Assembly (NCBI GenBank): GCA_905331475.1
Contig: CAJNYU010001042.1
Location: 28,542-92,541 of the forward strand
Length of the DNA stretch: 64,000 nucleotides
Reading direction: 5' to 3'
DNA from: Rotaria socialis
Taxonomy: Eukaryota; Rotifera; Eurotatoria; Philodinida; Philodinidae
The notes under the pieces are model-generated. The model did not search any database, was not told where the DNA came from, and worked only from the letters and a program-made list of their open reading frames with translations. Numbering within the stretch: the stretch's first letter is position 1; each line of letters opens with the position of its first letter. This document shows positions 21,785-33,718 of the stretch, one piece after another. Position numbers and translations under genes: made by a program.

Positions 21785-23614
21785 TCACCCGATCATATTG
21801 GATAACGACAAAATATGAGAGAGATCCATTGTGTTGAATGAATGTGTGTAATTTTGGTGATCATAAGGTTGAACACCTGCTTTTGTTGCCATAACAGGTG
21901 GAGCAAAGTGAGAATCAAAGCCTGATGTAGACAAACCAATTAAATCACTTAACTCCTCACGACAAGGACTTCTAGTATCATATATATAAGAATTTACTGA
22001 GAAACGATTATTAACAAAAGTATTGTTATGTGCACAAATATTTAGACTGTTGCAGATTGTAACCAGAGCTGCTGAACTATTTGTTGCTATGTAATTTCCT
22101 CTGATGTATACATTAGCTGCGTTGATACTTTGAAGCAAGCCTTCAGTATAAGGTCCAAATAGAAATGTTGATGATTGTATAATAACATCGTAGAATATTC
22201 GATTCAGTTGAGGTGGAAATGGAGCAAAAGAAATCACTCCACCTTGTCGTGCTATGCCTTCATTACAATTGATATAGACATTCTGAAGGAGTTTTACATC
22301 TTGTGCTGCAACACTTTCATGCCAATCCAAGGATGGCTCAAATAGCACTGCTGGTCCACTGGTTCCAATAAATAATGAATTTGTTATTTGAACACGTCGT
22401 GTTTTTAAAAGGACACCACGTGCTCGATTATTTGCAACAGTCAAATTCCTGACAGTTAATACGGGGGTATCGGCAACTGAAACCCAATCTCCAACATTCG
22501 CAAAAATAGGGCCAGTGAATACGAATACTCTGGCATTGGGACCCTGAATTGATGTCGAAACGACAGTTGCTGCTGTATAGACTGTGAACGGTTGTTGACT
22601 ACTGCTAAACTCCATACGTGTGCCAGCTCCAACGTTCAAAACATCAGGCCAATTATATTCTCGAAGAATCAATGATGTAGAACTGATGATTTGTGTTACT
22701 TGTAAATAAAATGCGTGTACATTTAATCCATCGTCACCTTGTGCTACACATTTACTATCAGTTATGTTAATATAATTTCGACAGTCTGAAAAATGCATAC
22801 AATCTACGGGTGTACTCATCCACCGTCCAGACCGTGGCATAACATGATAATTATTTATATTTAAACCCTTCGCTCGCATTGCAACTAAACCCATAAGCCA
22901 AGACGTATAGATTGTTACATAATGAATATTCAAATCTGTAACATCTTGTGCATCAATAGCGTGTCTATTATGACTATAGCGTGCCACAATAGGATCTCCA
23001 ATAACAAATTTTGTAGGATTTTTCAATGGAATACGTAATATATCATTTGACACTAAACTTGTGTTTCGATCCGAAGGTGGATCCTGATATATTTCATATG
23101 TATCTGGGCCAAATGCTGGTCTCATCATCGTTGGATTATATCGAAGAATGGCGCTCACTTTTCGATCAATATCAGCTTTGTGCGGTGATACAATTTGAAC
23201 ATCGAGATAAGTCGGATTCACACTCACCACATAGCCAGCAGTAAATGGAAGTGGATCAAAATCGATGGACAATGCAGTGATTGTCAATTCTCGACAATTT
23301 AAAGGTTGGAACATTGCCGCTGGCGCGTTTCCAAGTAAAAGTGTTTGTTGCATTCCTTGACCCATGACTGTTAATTTGTGAGCGTTGTATATCCCAATAA
23401 CTGATTTGAAATTATACGTACCAGCTTGAAACAGAACAATATTATTTTGTCCGGCTTCAATAGCCTTATTAATAGCTAATTTCACTGCATCTGTATCATC
23501 GATATTATCATTGGGATAAGCACCATATGTGACGATAGAAAATATTGCTCCTAACATGTAAGAGCATTGAATAGATATCGTCATTAGGATGAACCATTTA
23601 GAAGCGAATTTCAT
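21785..23614 (-). CDS. secreted GH110-like beta-helix glycosidase (alpha-1,3-galactosidase type)
   Basis: A single-exon gene of 609 residues from the ATG at 23614, chosen because it gives a signal peptide (MKFASKWFILMTISIQCSYM). The mature start has the beta-helix opening DYGAxPND-like motif (TYGAYPNDNIDDTDAVKLAI). Mid-protein is CVAQGDDGLNVHAFYLQV, and near residues 415-460 are NNRARGVLLKTRRVQI and a GPAVLFEPSLDWHES segment. These resemble bacterial glycoside hydrolase family 110, which cleaves terminal alpha-1,3-galactose, as on blood-group B sugars. Acidic residues are in place in GDD. Probable role: digestion or remodelling of external glycans. With no introns and a bacterial-type family, transfer is likely. 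It could instead be a pectate-lyase-fold relative of other specificity. Confidence 0.65.
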   Translation of the reverse strand: MKFASKWFILMTISIQCSYMLGAIFSIVTYGAYPNDNIDDTDAVKLAINKAIEAGQNNIVLFQAGTYNFKSVIGIYNAHKLTVMGQGMQQTLLLGNAPAAMFQPLNCRELTITALSIDFDPLPFTAGYVVSVNPTYLDVQIVSPHKADIDRKVSAILRYNPTMMRPAFGPDTYEIYQDPPSDRNTSLVSNDILRIPLKNPTKFVIGDPIVARYSHNRHAIDAQDVTDLNIHYVTIYTSWLMGLVAMRAKGLNINNYHVMPRSGRWMSTPVDCMHFSDCRNYINITDSKCVAQGDDGLNVHAFYLQVTQIISSTSLILREYNWPDVLNVGAGTRMEFSSSQQPFTVYTAATVVSTSIQGPNARVFVFTGPIFANVGDWVSVADTPVLTVRNLTVANNRARGVLLKTRRVQITNSLFIGTSGPAVLFEPSLDWHESVAAQDVKLLQNVYINCNEGIARQGGVISFAPFPPQLNRIFYDVIIQSSTFLFGPYTEGLLQSINAANVYIRGNYIATNSSAALVTICNSLNICAHNNTFVNNRFSVNSYIYDTRSPCREELSDLIGLSTSGFDSHFAPPVMATKAGVQPYDHQNYTHSFNTMDLSHILSLSNMIG

Positions 23615-25275
23615 CTTGTAGATCACGGAAAAAATGACCGTGCTACTGAAAGATAAAATTAGATGTGTCAATTATCTAGAGTAAAGAGCATTCAGATTGT
23701 CGAATTAGTAGGGTGATATTTATTTATTCGTTTTTGTGACTGATCTTCGCAATGGTACATGGAATGTGTCACAAATCAACTAAATTAGTTGATCATTTTA
23801 AACTTTAATATTGCAGCTCTTTCTCTCTCTATTATGTTACAAGTCGCGCGTCTCTCTCTCAAGTAGTAAGAAAAAATTAGTATCTCACAATTTAAATATA
23901 TCAGCAGTCCACTCAATAATTTTATACTGATATCAAGCATGAGAGTGTATCAATATTTATTTCGGATTGATATGCGAGCCCCTCGAGTATAGGCTTACAA
24001 TGCCACAAACTTTAATCTTATTAAACTAATAATTATCATTTTTTTTCTAATATGAAATAAGCAGCTAGATTTGTTTTCAAAACAAAATAAAGAGAAAATT
24101 CAAGTAATTCGATCTTACTTCGTAATGTATGATATTTCATCTATCCATTTTCTTTTTCTCACATTTCATTTAATCGTCATTTACTTTCATCTTCTCTTGT
24201 TTCACTTTGTCCACTTGTATCTTTTTCAACTACTTTATAAACGTAGTATGTAAAGTGAAGATTCAATACGCACGAAGAATCGAGCATTGACGTGAATATC
24301 AACAGGAATTGTCATTTCAATTCGAAAAAGACTTAGTATACATCGTTGTCTGCTCACCATTGTTGTGGTGGAGTAGCGAGGTGAGAGACAATATAAAATT
24401 AGCACATACTCCAATAATGATATTAACATTATCAAGAATGAAACTTTCCTCCTCAGTGCACAGTATTATGAAATTGAGAAAAATGTATTCATTCATGTCT
24501 ATGTTGATGAGCAGAGTACAATATGCAATTGAAATTCTAAAAATAAGATTATAAGGTTACTATATTCATATTCTAACTTTAAGCATAAAGTTAACATCCT
24601 ATTCAAGTTTTTCTTACCTCCATCTGTTTTGTTTCCAGCTGTGTTGACTCTCTAACTGGTCGAGCTATCTAAAATATTTTAAAAATAGATCATCGATCAT
24701 ATATTATCTTGTGAGTGCAAGTCTGGATTTCGGTGAGATTCCACTCGGTGGAGCGACATCTAGATTGCAGAAAAACTTATTCTTGAAAAGAAATTCTGAT
24801 AGAAATAGATTAAAGATGATATATATGCAGCTATATATTTCCTTTTTAGAAAAAACTTATTGAAACATAGCATAATGTTACAATATAGAGATAATATAGC
24901 AAAAGTGGATAATATTTAAAAAGAAAACAATTAAAACATAAGATGTCAGTAATATTAATTCTCTTATATACAGTTGATCATAAGAATTTAATATAATAAT
25001 AAATATTTATCTGTGATCTATTGTACACACTATCAAGAAAACTTTTCAAAATCGATTTCACTCCAATGCCATTTATTTAACTCTTATTTGATTGAATCAA
25101 AAACGAAAGTCCTGAATCATCGAAACAAACAAGTATCCAAACTAACTTATTCTTTCTTTCTTTCTTTCTTTCTTTCTTTCATTCTTTCATTCTTTCTTTC
25201 TGTCTTTCTTTCTTTCACTATTTATTACATTCCAAGAATTGTTTTCTCCAACAATTGACTTATTATTATTTAAAG
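23615..25275. other. intergenic with tetranucleotide microsatellite
   Basis: AT-rich sequence with no gene. A TTTC/TTCT microsatellite with a few ATTC and GTCT variants spans about 25149-25217, ending 60 bp before the next start codon. Confidence 0.6.
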
Positions 25276-27652
25276 ATGAAGTTCTGTGGTTGTTTGACTA
25301 TTCGACGTGATTCACGAGATGATCCTACAAACAAACGTGTTCAGCGACATTTTCTTAAACGTGGTATGTGTGCATTCTTAAATTTTCCATGAATGTACAG
25401 CATATTATTTACCATAGATTTACCAGCATCTAACGATAGTTCCACAAAAAATACAAAGTAAGCATCGATGAGCTACTCGTAGAATAATGTTTGTAAAATT
25501 TTTATGTTTAAGAATACAAAAAGATCGAACCAAATCAAATACACAATCGAGCACTCGACAAAAGTTCGTAGTTTAATATCCAATAAAGACAAGGGGGGAA
25601 ACGACGGACTTTTGGACTTGACGTTACTTTGAGCTATTTTAAGCTACTTCCAGTTACTTTCAGCTATTTGAAGTAGCTTACTTTGAAGTACTTTTCAACT
25701 TCAAATTTTCCTGAAGTTACTTGAGGTTATTTTAAGCTACTTATTCCTACTTTGTGCTACTTGGATGGTACTCTGAGCTACTTCAAGGCCGCCATTTCCC
25801 CCTTGAATAAAGATCAAAATCACTTATTAAAAAGGAAATACAGTCAATTTTTTCTTCATATCATTGATTATTCGAGAAATACTGTGATTTAATTGATAGA
25901 CTTTAGTTAAATTGGAAAATTTTTCCAAATCAAACTTAAAAATGAATATTTTGAAAAAATCAAAACCGCTATCAAAGTATTGATGCAGTCATAAGACGAA
26001 TCCAGAGAGACTTCATTTTTCTCCTGACGAAACTATTAGTCATTGATTAACATTTCAATTTTTGTTGTTGATAATAGCATTCTAAAAAAGCAATCATCAT
26101 CAGGATCAATTAATAAAGTTGTTTTACGTGATAATCATCATAATGTATCGAAACGAAGATCAGTGTAAATAGCAAAAACCGTTATAATTTCTGTAACTTG
26201 ATGTAACCCGTTCTATTGTCTTTAGTACATTTGCGAATGATAGTGAAACTGAACAACGTAAATTTCTTCGATTAAATAAGACAAAACGAGGGTAAGATAT
26301 AAAATAGAAAGCGGAAACTGGTCGATACCAATAATACTGTAGGGCATTCAAATAATAGAACAAAATATTTACATGAATATAAAATTAAATGTTGTTTTTT
26401 TCGATAGTAGAAAAATAACTAATCATGAATATCGCATACTTTTGTTTTAATACATATTACTTCGTTATCTAATGACTTAGACAAATACTATGTTAAGATT
26501 ATTTTCATCAAAATAATTTTTGATATAATAAAATTGAAGCTTTTTCAATAGCAGAATATGAGTCATGATTTTTCTGTTTATCTGATTACAAGTTTTCGTT
26601 GAACTTATTTAATCGCCTCACTGGATTAAAAACAAAATTATTTTCCTATCCATTGAGTATTATTCGTATCGACCAATTTTCGTAGACTTGACGTTGAAAT
26701 AAATTCACTAATACTTTCTATGCATGATATTTATGTAACAGATCAATTCATGAATTACAATTAAGTGAAAATAAACGTGCACGGTAAGATAAATAAGTAA
26801 CATAAAAAGCATTTAATTTTAAATATCGTTTAAATCTATGCGTAGAAGTTCATCAAATGTAAATCATTCTATAACAAGAACAATCAATACATCGTATGAA
26901 ACAACAACATGTGATGAACTTGATAATTCACAAGAGAAGAAAGCAGTTGTTCGTCGTCGAAAGTGAGTTTAGTATTATTGTTGAAATAATAAATTTATGT
27001 TGTTTTTTTCCTGTTAGACGAAGTAAATCTCCTCGAAAACAATTACCAACTGAAATTCTCGATGCGATTAAGTAGATAGCTATAAAAATCTCTTCGAATA
27101 AATCAACAACTAACCAATGTTTATTTTCAATAGATTTGATCTCGTAGAATCTGTTGGTTTAGATGACAATCAACTCAAAACGATTCCTTATGAAAATATC
27201 AAGTACGATCGAATTAAATAAATTGTTTTTCATTGAATTTTCTTTTTTGAAGAACATCTTCGCAGTCTATTCGTATTAGTCTATCATCATTTTCATCTCA
27301 ACAACACCAAGGACGACGAAGACGTTCTTCTCCATTCAATCGATCAAGGTAAAAAAAGATTTCTTCGTTTTTCCAACGTCAAATTATACATCTAAATTGT
27401 AGCAATGTAGTCTATAGTGCATCAACTAATATGTTATATTATCAAGCTCAACCAACTGTGATTTCTATTGCTCAAGTCAAATCAACAGTAAACATTTTCT
27501 GATATATATTCTATTTGATATGATTTTGTTTTGTTTCGGTAGAAAGATATTAGTATATCGCAAAAATTAGAAAATTGTATGTATAAAAATATTTTTATCT
27601 ATTAGATTATTTTTGTTTTTCATTCAGAGATTTACAATATCGAAAGAGTTGA
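25276..27652 (+). CDS. many-exon basic Ser/Arg-rich orphan protein
   Basis: About eleven small exons with clear GT-AG borders can be followed. It opens at ATG 25276 with KFCGCLTIRRDSRDDPTNKR. Later exons include DLPASNDSSTKNTK, TFANDSETEQRKFLRLNK, SIHELQLSENKRAR, a Thr/Ser exon ending VVRRRK, RSKSPRKQLPTEILDAIK, FDLVESVGLDDNQLK, a Gln/Arg/Ser exon (QQHQGRRRRSSPFNRS), and MLYYQAQPTVISIAQVKST. The last exon boundary is uncertain: the stop is at 27629 or 27652. The protein is roughly 270 residues, basic and low-complexity, without membrane or signal segments. The N-terminal Cys pair could be lipidated. I do not recognise the family. A small hAT sits in an early intron. Confidence 0.6.
25590..25805. 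mobile_element. 216-bp non-autonomous hAT in an intron
   Basis: Perfect 8-bp duplications AATAAAGA lie at 25582-25589 and 25806-25813. The ends are inverted: CAAGGGGGGAAACG and, reversed, CAAGGGGGAAATGG. The interior repeats AGCTACTT/AAGTAGCT words. It lies within an intron of the Ser/Arg-rich gene. The CAAGGG ends resemble the micro-element at 59607. Confidence 0.88.
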
Positions 27653-29042
27653 TCCAATTGTTTTGCTATGAGACTCTTTCAATAGATCAATTCAGATCTT
27701 GTTTTTTTTTGTTTTGTGCAGATATTCGTTGTCAATGCTTACTTTGTTTTTCTTTTCGCCTTGATTATTATTATTATTATTATTATTGTATTTAGATTTT
27801 TCTTTCGTTGTATGATATTTATCTCTTTTGTTTGTTTGTTTGTTTGTCAAATAAATTAAATTATTCACTAACGTCGGATTTATATTCATCTGCAAATATA
27901 ATTTAGAAATATTTATCACAGATTACGAGTTTTTTTTATTCAATTATTATTTGATTGTGATAGCTGCATGTGTTCATATAATATATTGAAGAACTATTGG
28001 TGTGCCGATTTATTCAACAGGCAATATCTATAGATAGTGTAATAGTAGGTATAGGAAACCAGCTGCATTCTTCTCTTACAATCATTTAATGTAAGCATTA
28101 TGTTTAAAAAAATATGTGGACGATGCCATCATCTTTGTGTACACTCTTCCTTTTTTCTTTCTTTTCTTTATATGTTCTACGTACAAGTTGATTAGCATAT
28201 CATAGAATTTCAACAACAAATCAGTAGCCTAGAAATGATCAATCGAAGAGGTTTTTTTCTTTTCAAGTTGGTCTCGCATATGTATTATATCATATTACAC
28301 ATTTCCAATCACTTAACACATTTATTTGTCTTGTATAATTAGTTTTGATAATCAATCACACTGAAGATCGCACCCGTGATTGACCAGTTTTATTATGATC
28401 AAACATTGTTTAAATGTTCATCTCTCTCTCTGATGTATTTATCAAAATCATCAGTCATTGTTCTGGATAGATTCGATTAAAGCGCATTGGAATCATTGAT
28501 CTGAGAACAAACTATTGGCAAATATTGAACAACGATGATAATATAATTATTTGTATTCTCGCATTAAATTAAAGACGTCAGTAGTCTGCATTCTGAGGTA
28601 CAGGAAGGAAGGAACGAACGAACGAAATGAACAGTTGTCATTCTTGTTGAACTCATCGTCGCCTCTTACATTCATACAACTATGAAATTATGAGATGAAG
28701 ACAATGAAGTGACTTGACCAATACGGTATGCATGAATACAAATGATTGTTACGCACGATAGTACAATACTAAAGAAGAACTATATTGCCATAAGAATAGT
28801 CAAATTTCTCATCATCGCCTTCCAGTACACATGTACACTTGAAATCTGGAATGCGACATACTTTTTATTAATGCAATATATATTATATTTCTTTTTTTTT
28901 TCTCCCTCTCTTTTCTTCTTCTTGGTACAGTTAGATGATAAGATGTGTAATTAATTATTTTCTAAACGGCGAACCATATAACAGACATCCTCTTGATGAA
29001 TGGATTGGTGGTATTTACTGATAAGTATATTTTTCGCCTCAG
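27653..29042. other. intergenic, simple repeats only
   Basis: Contains a TTA/ATT run (about 27764-27790), a TTTG run (about 27828-27848) and GGAA/GAAC short tracts near 28607-28627. The missing 5' exon of the Ig gene probably lies here or upstream, but I cannot place it. Confidence 0.5.
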
Positions 29043-29856
29043 TTACAGCTAATATTGGCCATGTTCGAACACTTGATGTTCAAGAAAACGAACGTGTTCG
29101 ACTTGAATGTAAATTAACATCGACCAAAGATGCTGAAGAAGTTAGTATGAAATATTGATTTGTAGAAATGAATCTATTTGAAAAGTATGCTTTTGTTTTA
29201 GGTTCTGTGGATGCGCATTAGATCACCACATAATCCTGATATATTGTCATATCGAGACAGCGTTGTCTACGCACCAGATCGTATAGAACTTGAACAACGT
29301 CGTTATAGTTCAAGTAGAACTATAAATGGAACGTTGATTGAAACATATATCTTAACATTAATTATTTTACGGCCAACTATTGATGATCAAGGCAGATATA
29401 TTTGCGCAAAAGGCCGAACTGTTTTTGCTGAATATGACATTTTCATTATTGGTAAATAATGCAGAAGAAAAAAACGGCTTATCTAAATAAATCCTCTTAT
29501 TTGAATTATAGTCCCAACTCAATTTATGGATGATACTAATTTTACACAACAGCGAAGCGTTCTTGAAGGTTCAACTCTTCGTCTTTCTTGTTCTGCATAT
29601 GGTCGACCGCTACCATCAATAACTTGGTTTTATCGAACCCATAATGGTAAACTGATTTCATGTAAGTAGAAAATCGAATGTAAACATTTATTAAAAAAAA
29701 AATTATTTTAATCTTAACAGTAAGCAATGGCACTGTTTGCCAAGCGACAAAATGTGAACTTCATTTGGTAAATTATACAAGGTATGATCCGAAAATAATC
29801 GAGTGTATTGCTGACAATGAAAAATCGACTCGAATATCAAAAGTAGTTCATATTGA
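29043..29856 (+). CDS. immunoglobulin-superfamily cell-surface protein, partial
   Basis: Four exons join in phase: 29043-29140, 29202-29451, 29512-29661 and 29721 into the gap. The first two make one Ig domain: RVRLECKL with the first Cys, VLWMRI with the core Trp, and DDQGRYIC with the Tyr-Cys motif. The next two make a second: STLRLSCSAYGRPLPSITWF, then IIECIADN. The PLPSITWF pattern is typical of I-set domains of neural adhesion proteins (lachesin, DPR, IgLON type). Such proteins mediate homophilic or heterophilic cell contact. The signal-peptide exon is not identified, and the 3' part is lost in the 462-base gap, so the number of domains and the membrane anchor are unknown. Confidence 0.8.
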
Positions 29857-30318
29857 NNNNNNNNNNNNNNNNNNNNNNNNNNNNNNNNNNNNNNNNNNNN
29901 NNNNNNNNNNNNNNNNNNNNNNNNNNNNNNNNNNNNNNNNNNNNNNNNNNNNNNNNNNNNNNNNNNNNNNNNNNNNNNNNNNNNNNNNNNNNNNNNNNNN
30001 NNNNNNNNNNNNNNNNNNNNNNNNNNNNNNNNNNNNNNNNNNNNNNNNNNNNNNNNNNNNNNNNNNNNNNNNNNNNNNNNNNNNNNNNNNNNNNNNNNNN
30101 NNNNNNNNNNNNNNNNNNNNNNNNNNNNNNNNNNNNNNNNNNNNNNNNNNNNNNNNNNNNNNNNNNNNNNNNNNNNNNNNNNNNNNNNNNNNNNNNNNNN
30201 NNNNNNNNNNNNNNNNNNNNNNNNNNNNNNNNNNNNNNNNNNNNNNNNNNNNNNNNNNNNNNNNNNNNNNNNNNNNNNNNNNNNNNNNNNNNNNNNNNNN
30301 NNNNNNNNNNNNNNNNNN
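29857..30318. other. assembly gap (462 N)
   Basis: Undetermined bases. Frames through it are meaningless. A single N also occurs at 39317, inside a hAT element. Confidence 1.
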
Positions 30319-30482
30319 CCAAATACCTGATGTAAAACTAGTTGATCGATTTTTATTTGTATAGTTTTCAATGGTAAAATCAATTTCTGTTTCAGACCAC
30401 ATCGGTTGATGTCGATCATTGCTATTTGAGTATGTTGAGTTTAGAGTAGGTTTTAACATTACATTTCGATGGATAAATGATT
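30319..30482 (-). CDS. partial exon of an unidentified gene beside the gap
   Basis: On the minus strand an acceptor (TTTAG before 30482) opens a frame with protein-like composition (SFIHRNVMLKPTLNSTYSNS, then HQPMWSETEIDFTIENYTN) that runs into the gap. The composition is polar with glycosylation-type motifs. Family unknown. It may belong to a gene converging on the Ig gene. Confidence 0.4.
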
Positions 30483-30551
30483 CTAAATTTTTAAATATAA
30501 AATAAATAGTTTGAATTTGCAAAAATTTTCAATGCAAACCTGTTTTCATCC

Positions 30552-30842
30552 GAGGGGTGTCCAAGAGCTGAGGATTAGGAATCCCTCATCAGTTCCCCTA
30601 CAGTTCCTTGCATACTAAAGGTAAAAGTATGGAATATTCACGATAATTTTTGTTCTAACATTCATTTTCACTTGCAAAGTTGGGAGAATCAATAATTTGA
30701 TGCAATATCGCGACTTTCGTGAATAGTGGAACTGTGAGGGAACTGATAGTTGATTCCCATTTCTTCTAAGAATTATCACAGTGACACAGATAATTCCTCG
30801 GCACATTAGGAATTCCTATTTCTTAGTCCTTGGACACTGCTG
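30552..30842. mobile_element. MITE with GTGTCCAAG inverted ends
   Basis: The left end reads GAGGGGTGTCCAAGAGCTGAG; the right end, reversed, reads CAGCAGTGTCCAAGGACTAAG. Inner parts are also inverted: ATCAGTTCCCCTACAGTTCC on the left and its near-complement around 30729-30750. No ORF. No target duplication is visible, so the superfamily is uncertain; the CAGNNGTGTCC end is hAT-like. Confidence 0.65.
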
Positions 30843-31125
30843 GGAAAAAAATAAGTAAAAATTTTTGTTAAATATTTTCATCATTTATCTATTCATATTG
30901 TTAGTTTTTGTAAATATTCTAATAATGTGAATTCATTCAATCATATTTTTCTTGAAATAATGTAGAAAAAATTAGTTAAACAAAGCTACCCAATTTTTCT
31001 GTTGACTTATATGAAAATATATGCTGAGAAAAACACAGAAAGTAAGATAAGATTTTTTGATAAAGATAGTATTAATGAAATAGAATAACAAGATAGTAAA
31101 AAATATTACATATAAGTAAAAAAAA

Positions 31126-32520
31126 ATGGATGCAATAGAAGTAACACATTATCGTGCATATCGAATACGATGGATTCAATTAATTGTTTTTGTATTGGCA
31201 ACATTTTCAAACGCCATAACAAGTATAACGTTTGCTCCTATTGAATCTGAAACGTCTAAATTTTATAAGATAACATCAGCAGAAGTTAATTCATTAGCAA
31301 TTGTATTTTTATTTCTTTATCCATTTGGCACAATTTTATCAATATGGTTATCAAGAGGATTATCAATGCGTTCAACAATTATTATAGGCAGCATTTTAAA
31401 TCTAGGAGTATTTATTCGTTTATTATCATTAAGCACTCGATTAAACCCTTATATATCATTAATTATTGGACAAATATTTCCAGCAATTGCAGCACCTTTC
31501 TTTTTAAATTCTACAGCATTATTTGCTTCTCGTTGGTTTTCACCTTCTCAACGTGATATAGCAACATCGATTTGTTCAATGGCTAATCCATTAGGTAAAA
31601 TTTTGTAAATAAATAAAAAAAAGAAAGAAAATAATATATTTTTTTAATCCTAAATAAAAGGTTTAGCAATTGGTTCCCTTGTTCCATCACTAATAATAAC
31701 AACAAATCCATCAGCAAGAGAATTTTTTATTCTTTTAATGAGTGAATCCATATTGGTTTTATTCGCAACACTTTTAATAATTATTATATTCCGTTCTGAG
31801 CCACCTACACCTCCATCATCATCTGAAGAACATCATCAAGCAATTAATTTCAAAGAAGATTTTATAAATCTAATGAAAAATCGTCAATATTTAATACTTT
31901 TATTTGGTTTTAGTATTGGTTTAGCTCTATTTAATGCCATAACAACATTACTTGAACAATTAATTGAACCACAAGGTTATTCAAGTGAAAATGCTGGAAT
32001 CTTTGGTGCTATTATTATTGTTGCTGGTCTTTTAAATGCATTTTTAGCTGGATTTATCATGGATAAAACTCATTCATATCGTTTAATATTGAAAGTTTTA
32101 TTAATTGGTGCTTGTGGATCGGGAATATTCTTTATTTTAATTCTTCAACCAAATAAATTGTATCCATTAGCTGCATCAATTGGTTTAATGGGCTTCTTTT
32201 TATTACCATTATTACCCGTTTCATTTGAATGTGCACTTGAATCAACATATCCAATTCGACCAGAATGGTCAACAGGTTTATTAATGTGTTTTGGCAATAT
32301 AATTGGAGGAGTATTCATCTTTTTTATTGGATATCTTATTAAATTAGATTCTCAATATAAACATCAGCATATATTTCGGCCATCTACAATATTTATTCTT
32401 TGTTCGTTCATTGTCAGTTCATTAACATTATTTATTTATAAAGGGCCTTATTTAAGACTTGAAGCTGAAAAACAATCTATTCAGAAATCTTCGATTAACA
32501 ATGCTTCTAATATTATTTAA
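31126..32520 (+). CDS. SLC49-type major facilitator transporter
   Basis: Two exons (31126-31594 and 31661-32520) join in phase across a 66-bp intron, giving 442 residues. The N-terminal half has WIQLIVFVLATFSNAI and ITFAPIESETSKFY, then a second helix with LYPFGTILSIWLSRGLSMRS and a loop RWFSPSQRDIATS before the intron. The C-terminal half has a cytosolic loop rich in Pro/Ser, then six more hydrophobic helices. The arrangement, and the short FAPI and RWF..RD loop motifs, match the SLC49 family (FLVCR/MFSD7/DIRC2), which in vertebrates includes heme and choline transporters. About twelve membrane helices are expected. The substrate here is unknown. The surrounding sequence is AT-rich, as are the codons. 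Confidence 0.75.
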
Positions 32521-32924
32521 TATTTGAATTAAATAAAAATACGTTCTTTTTTTTCTTTTTCTAGAATAAAGATAGAAAAAACTGACCTCGATTTATTTCT
32601 ACTGGATGACCCCGATTTATTTCTACTGCATGATCTTAACCTTTACTTATTGCAGAATCATTATAGTAGAATTAATAGTACAAAACCGAAACATTTTGAA
32701 TGATTTTCTCAATAATCAATATATTTATTTCTATTAACTATAAAAAGAAAGATCTTAATTCATTAAATTTAAAGGAATATATCAATGTTCAGAAAAGATG
32801 AACTTATTGAAAAGAATATACATTTTACATAGAGATCATTCTAGTAGCTTTACATGATGAGTCATCGACATTTTTACCAATGAACAAACGCAACGTAGAC
32901 GAAAAAGAAAATCTAGAAAGAAAG

Positions 32925-32928
<4 letters not shown>
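32521..32928. other. intergenic
   Basis: A duplicated GA(T/C)CTCGATTTATTTCTACTG-like stretch occurs twice around 32585-32630. No gene recognised. Confidence 0.5.

Positions 32929-32967
<39 letters not shown>
32929..32967. repeat. AG dinucleotide microsatellite
   Basis: An uninterrupted run of about nineteen AG units, directly upstream of a TATA-like motif for the next gene. Confidence 0.95.
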
Positions 32968-32970
<3 letters not shown>

Positions 32971-32978
32971 GTATATAA
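32971..32978 (+). promoter_or_regulatory. TATA-like box of the NTF2-like gene
   Basis: GTATATAA lies 170 bp before the start codon, next to the AG run. Position and sequence fit a core promoter; no other support. Confidence 0.4.
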
Positions 32979-33144
32979 GAGAAAGGATTAGGTCAAAGCA
33001 CAGTTACTGATAATATCAACTAACTAGAAGAAAGTAGTCTACATCTCCTCATTCGTCTTAGGTTTTATTTAAAATTTTGAAAAGGTAAATAATTAAGACT
33101 GTTTTAATCTTTAGATTTTATTTTCAAAACAATTCATTGAAAAA

Positions 33145-33489
33145 ATGTCCCAAGCGCATAAAGCAACAATTGAAAAATTTACTTCAGCAGTGAATGCTCG
33201 TCATGTAAATCATCTTAATGAAGTTCTCGCAGAAAATGTTGAAAAAATTGAAAATCATAAAGTTGTTTATAATAATATAAAAGAAGCTCGAGAATATTAT
33301 TCAATGGAACATGAGGCTCATCCATCTATTAATTATAAAATTCTTAAATTTGATGATCAAGATGAACATAATCATACATTAAAAGCTACAATTGTTTATA
33401 ACAATCATCAATATGAAACAATATATACTTTTTCATCAGATGGAAAAATTCAAAAAATAAACTCACTACTTATTCAACAAGATAACTAA
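33145..33489 (+). CDS. NTF2-like / SnoaL-fold small protein
   Basis: 114 residues, ATG in good context (AAAAAATG). The first helix TIEKFTSAVNARHVNHLNEVL, then VEKIENHKVVYNN, then IKEAREYYS, and three beta strands (YKILKFDD, LKATIVYNN, YETIYTFSSDGKIQKIN) follow the cone-shaped NTF2-like/SnoaL pattern exactly, at the usual length. Members bind small molecules or act as isomerases, lyases or protein-domain scaffolds; this one shows no diagnostic active site. No signal peptide. A TATA box and AG microsatellite precede it. Confidence 0.65.
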   Translation: MSQAHKATIEKFTSAVNARHVNHLNEVLAENVEKIENHKVVYNNIKEAREYYSMEHEAHPSINYKILKFDDQDEHNHTLKATIVYNNHQYETIYTFSSDGKIQKINSLLIQQDN

Positions 33490-33718
33490 CTTCAACATTT
33501 TTTTTTTCATAAAGACATTTTTTTCTTCTTGTTCTCTCTGCCTCCCATAGATTATCATTTTCGTTTTAAATAAACTAAAATAAAGAAAGATTGTTATCTA
33601 TTCCTGCAAAAAACAAAAAAAATATTCTTTATCAAGATTTATATTTTATTTATGAATTAAAAGAGAAAATGAACAAGGTATCCTTTTTTAAGTTTCTTGA
33701 TTTTTTTGCTTAAAAATT
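33490..33718. other. short intergenic stretch
   Basis: AT-rich region with AATAAA-type signals for the NTF2-like gene and the converging pseudogene. Confidence 0.5.

Noticed and set aside
25149-25217. TTTC repeat considered as a CRISPR or satellite
   Set aside because: It is a plain tetranucleotide microsatellite without spacers, in a eukaryote.
29703-30522. Long ORFs through the N run
   Set aside because: They are artefacts of undetermined bases; only the few flanking codons carry information.
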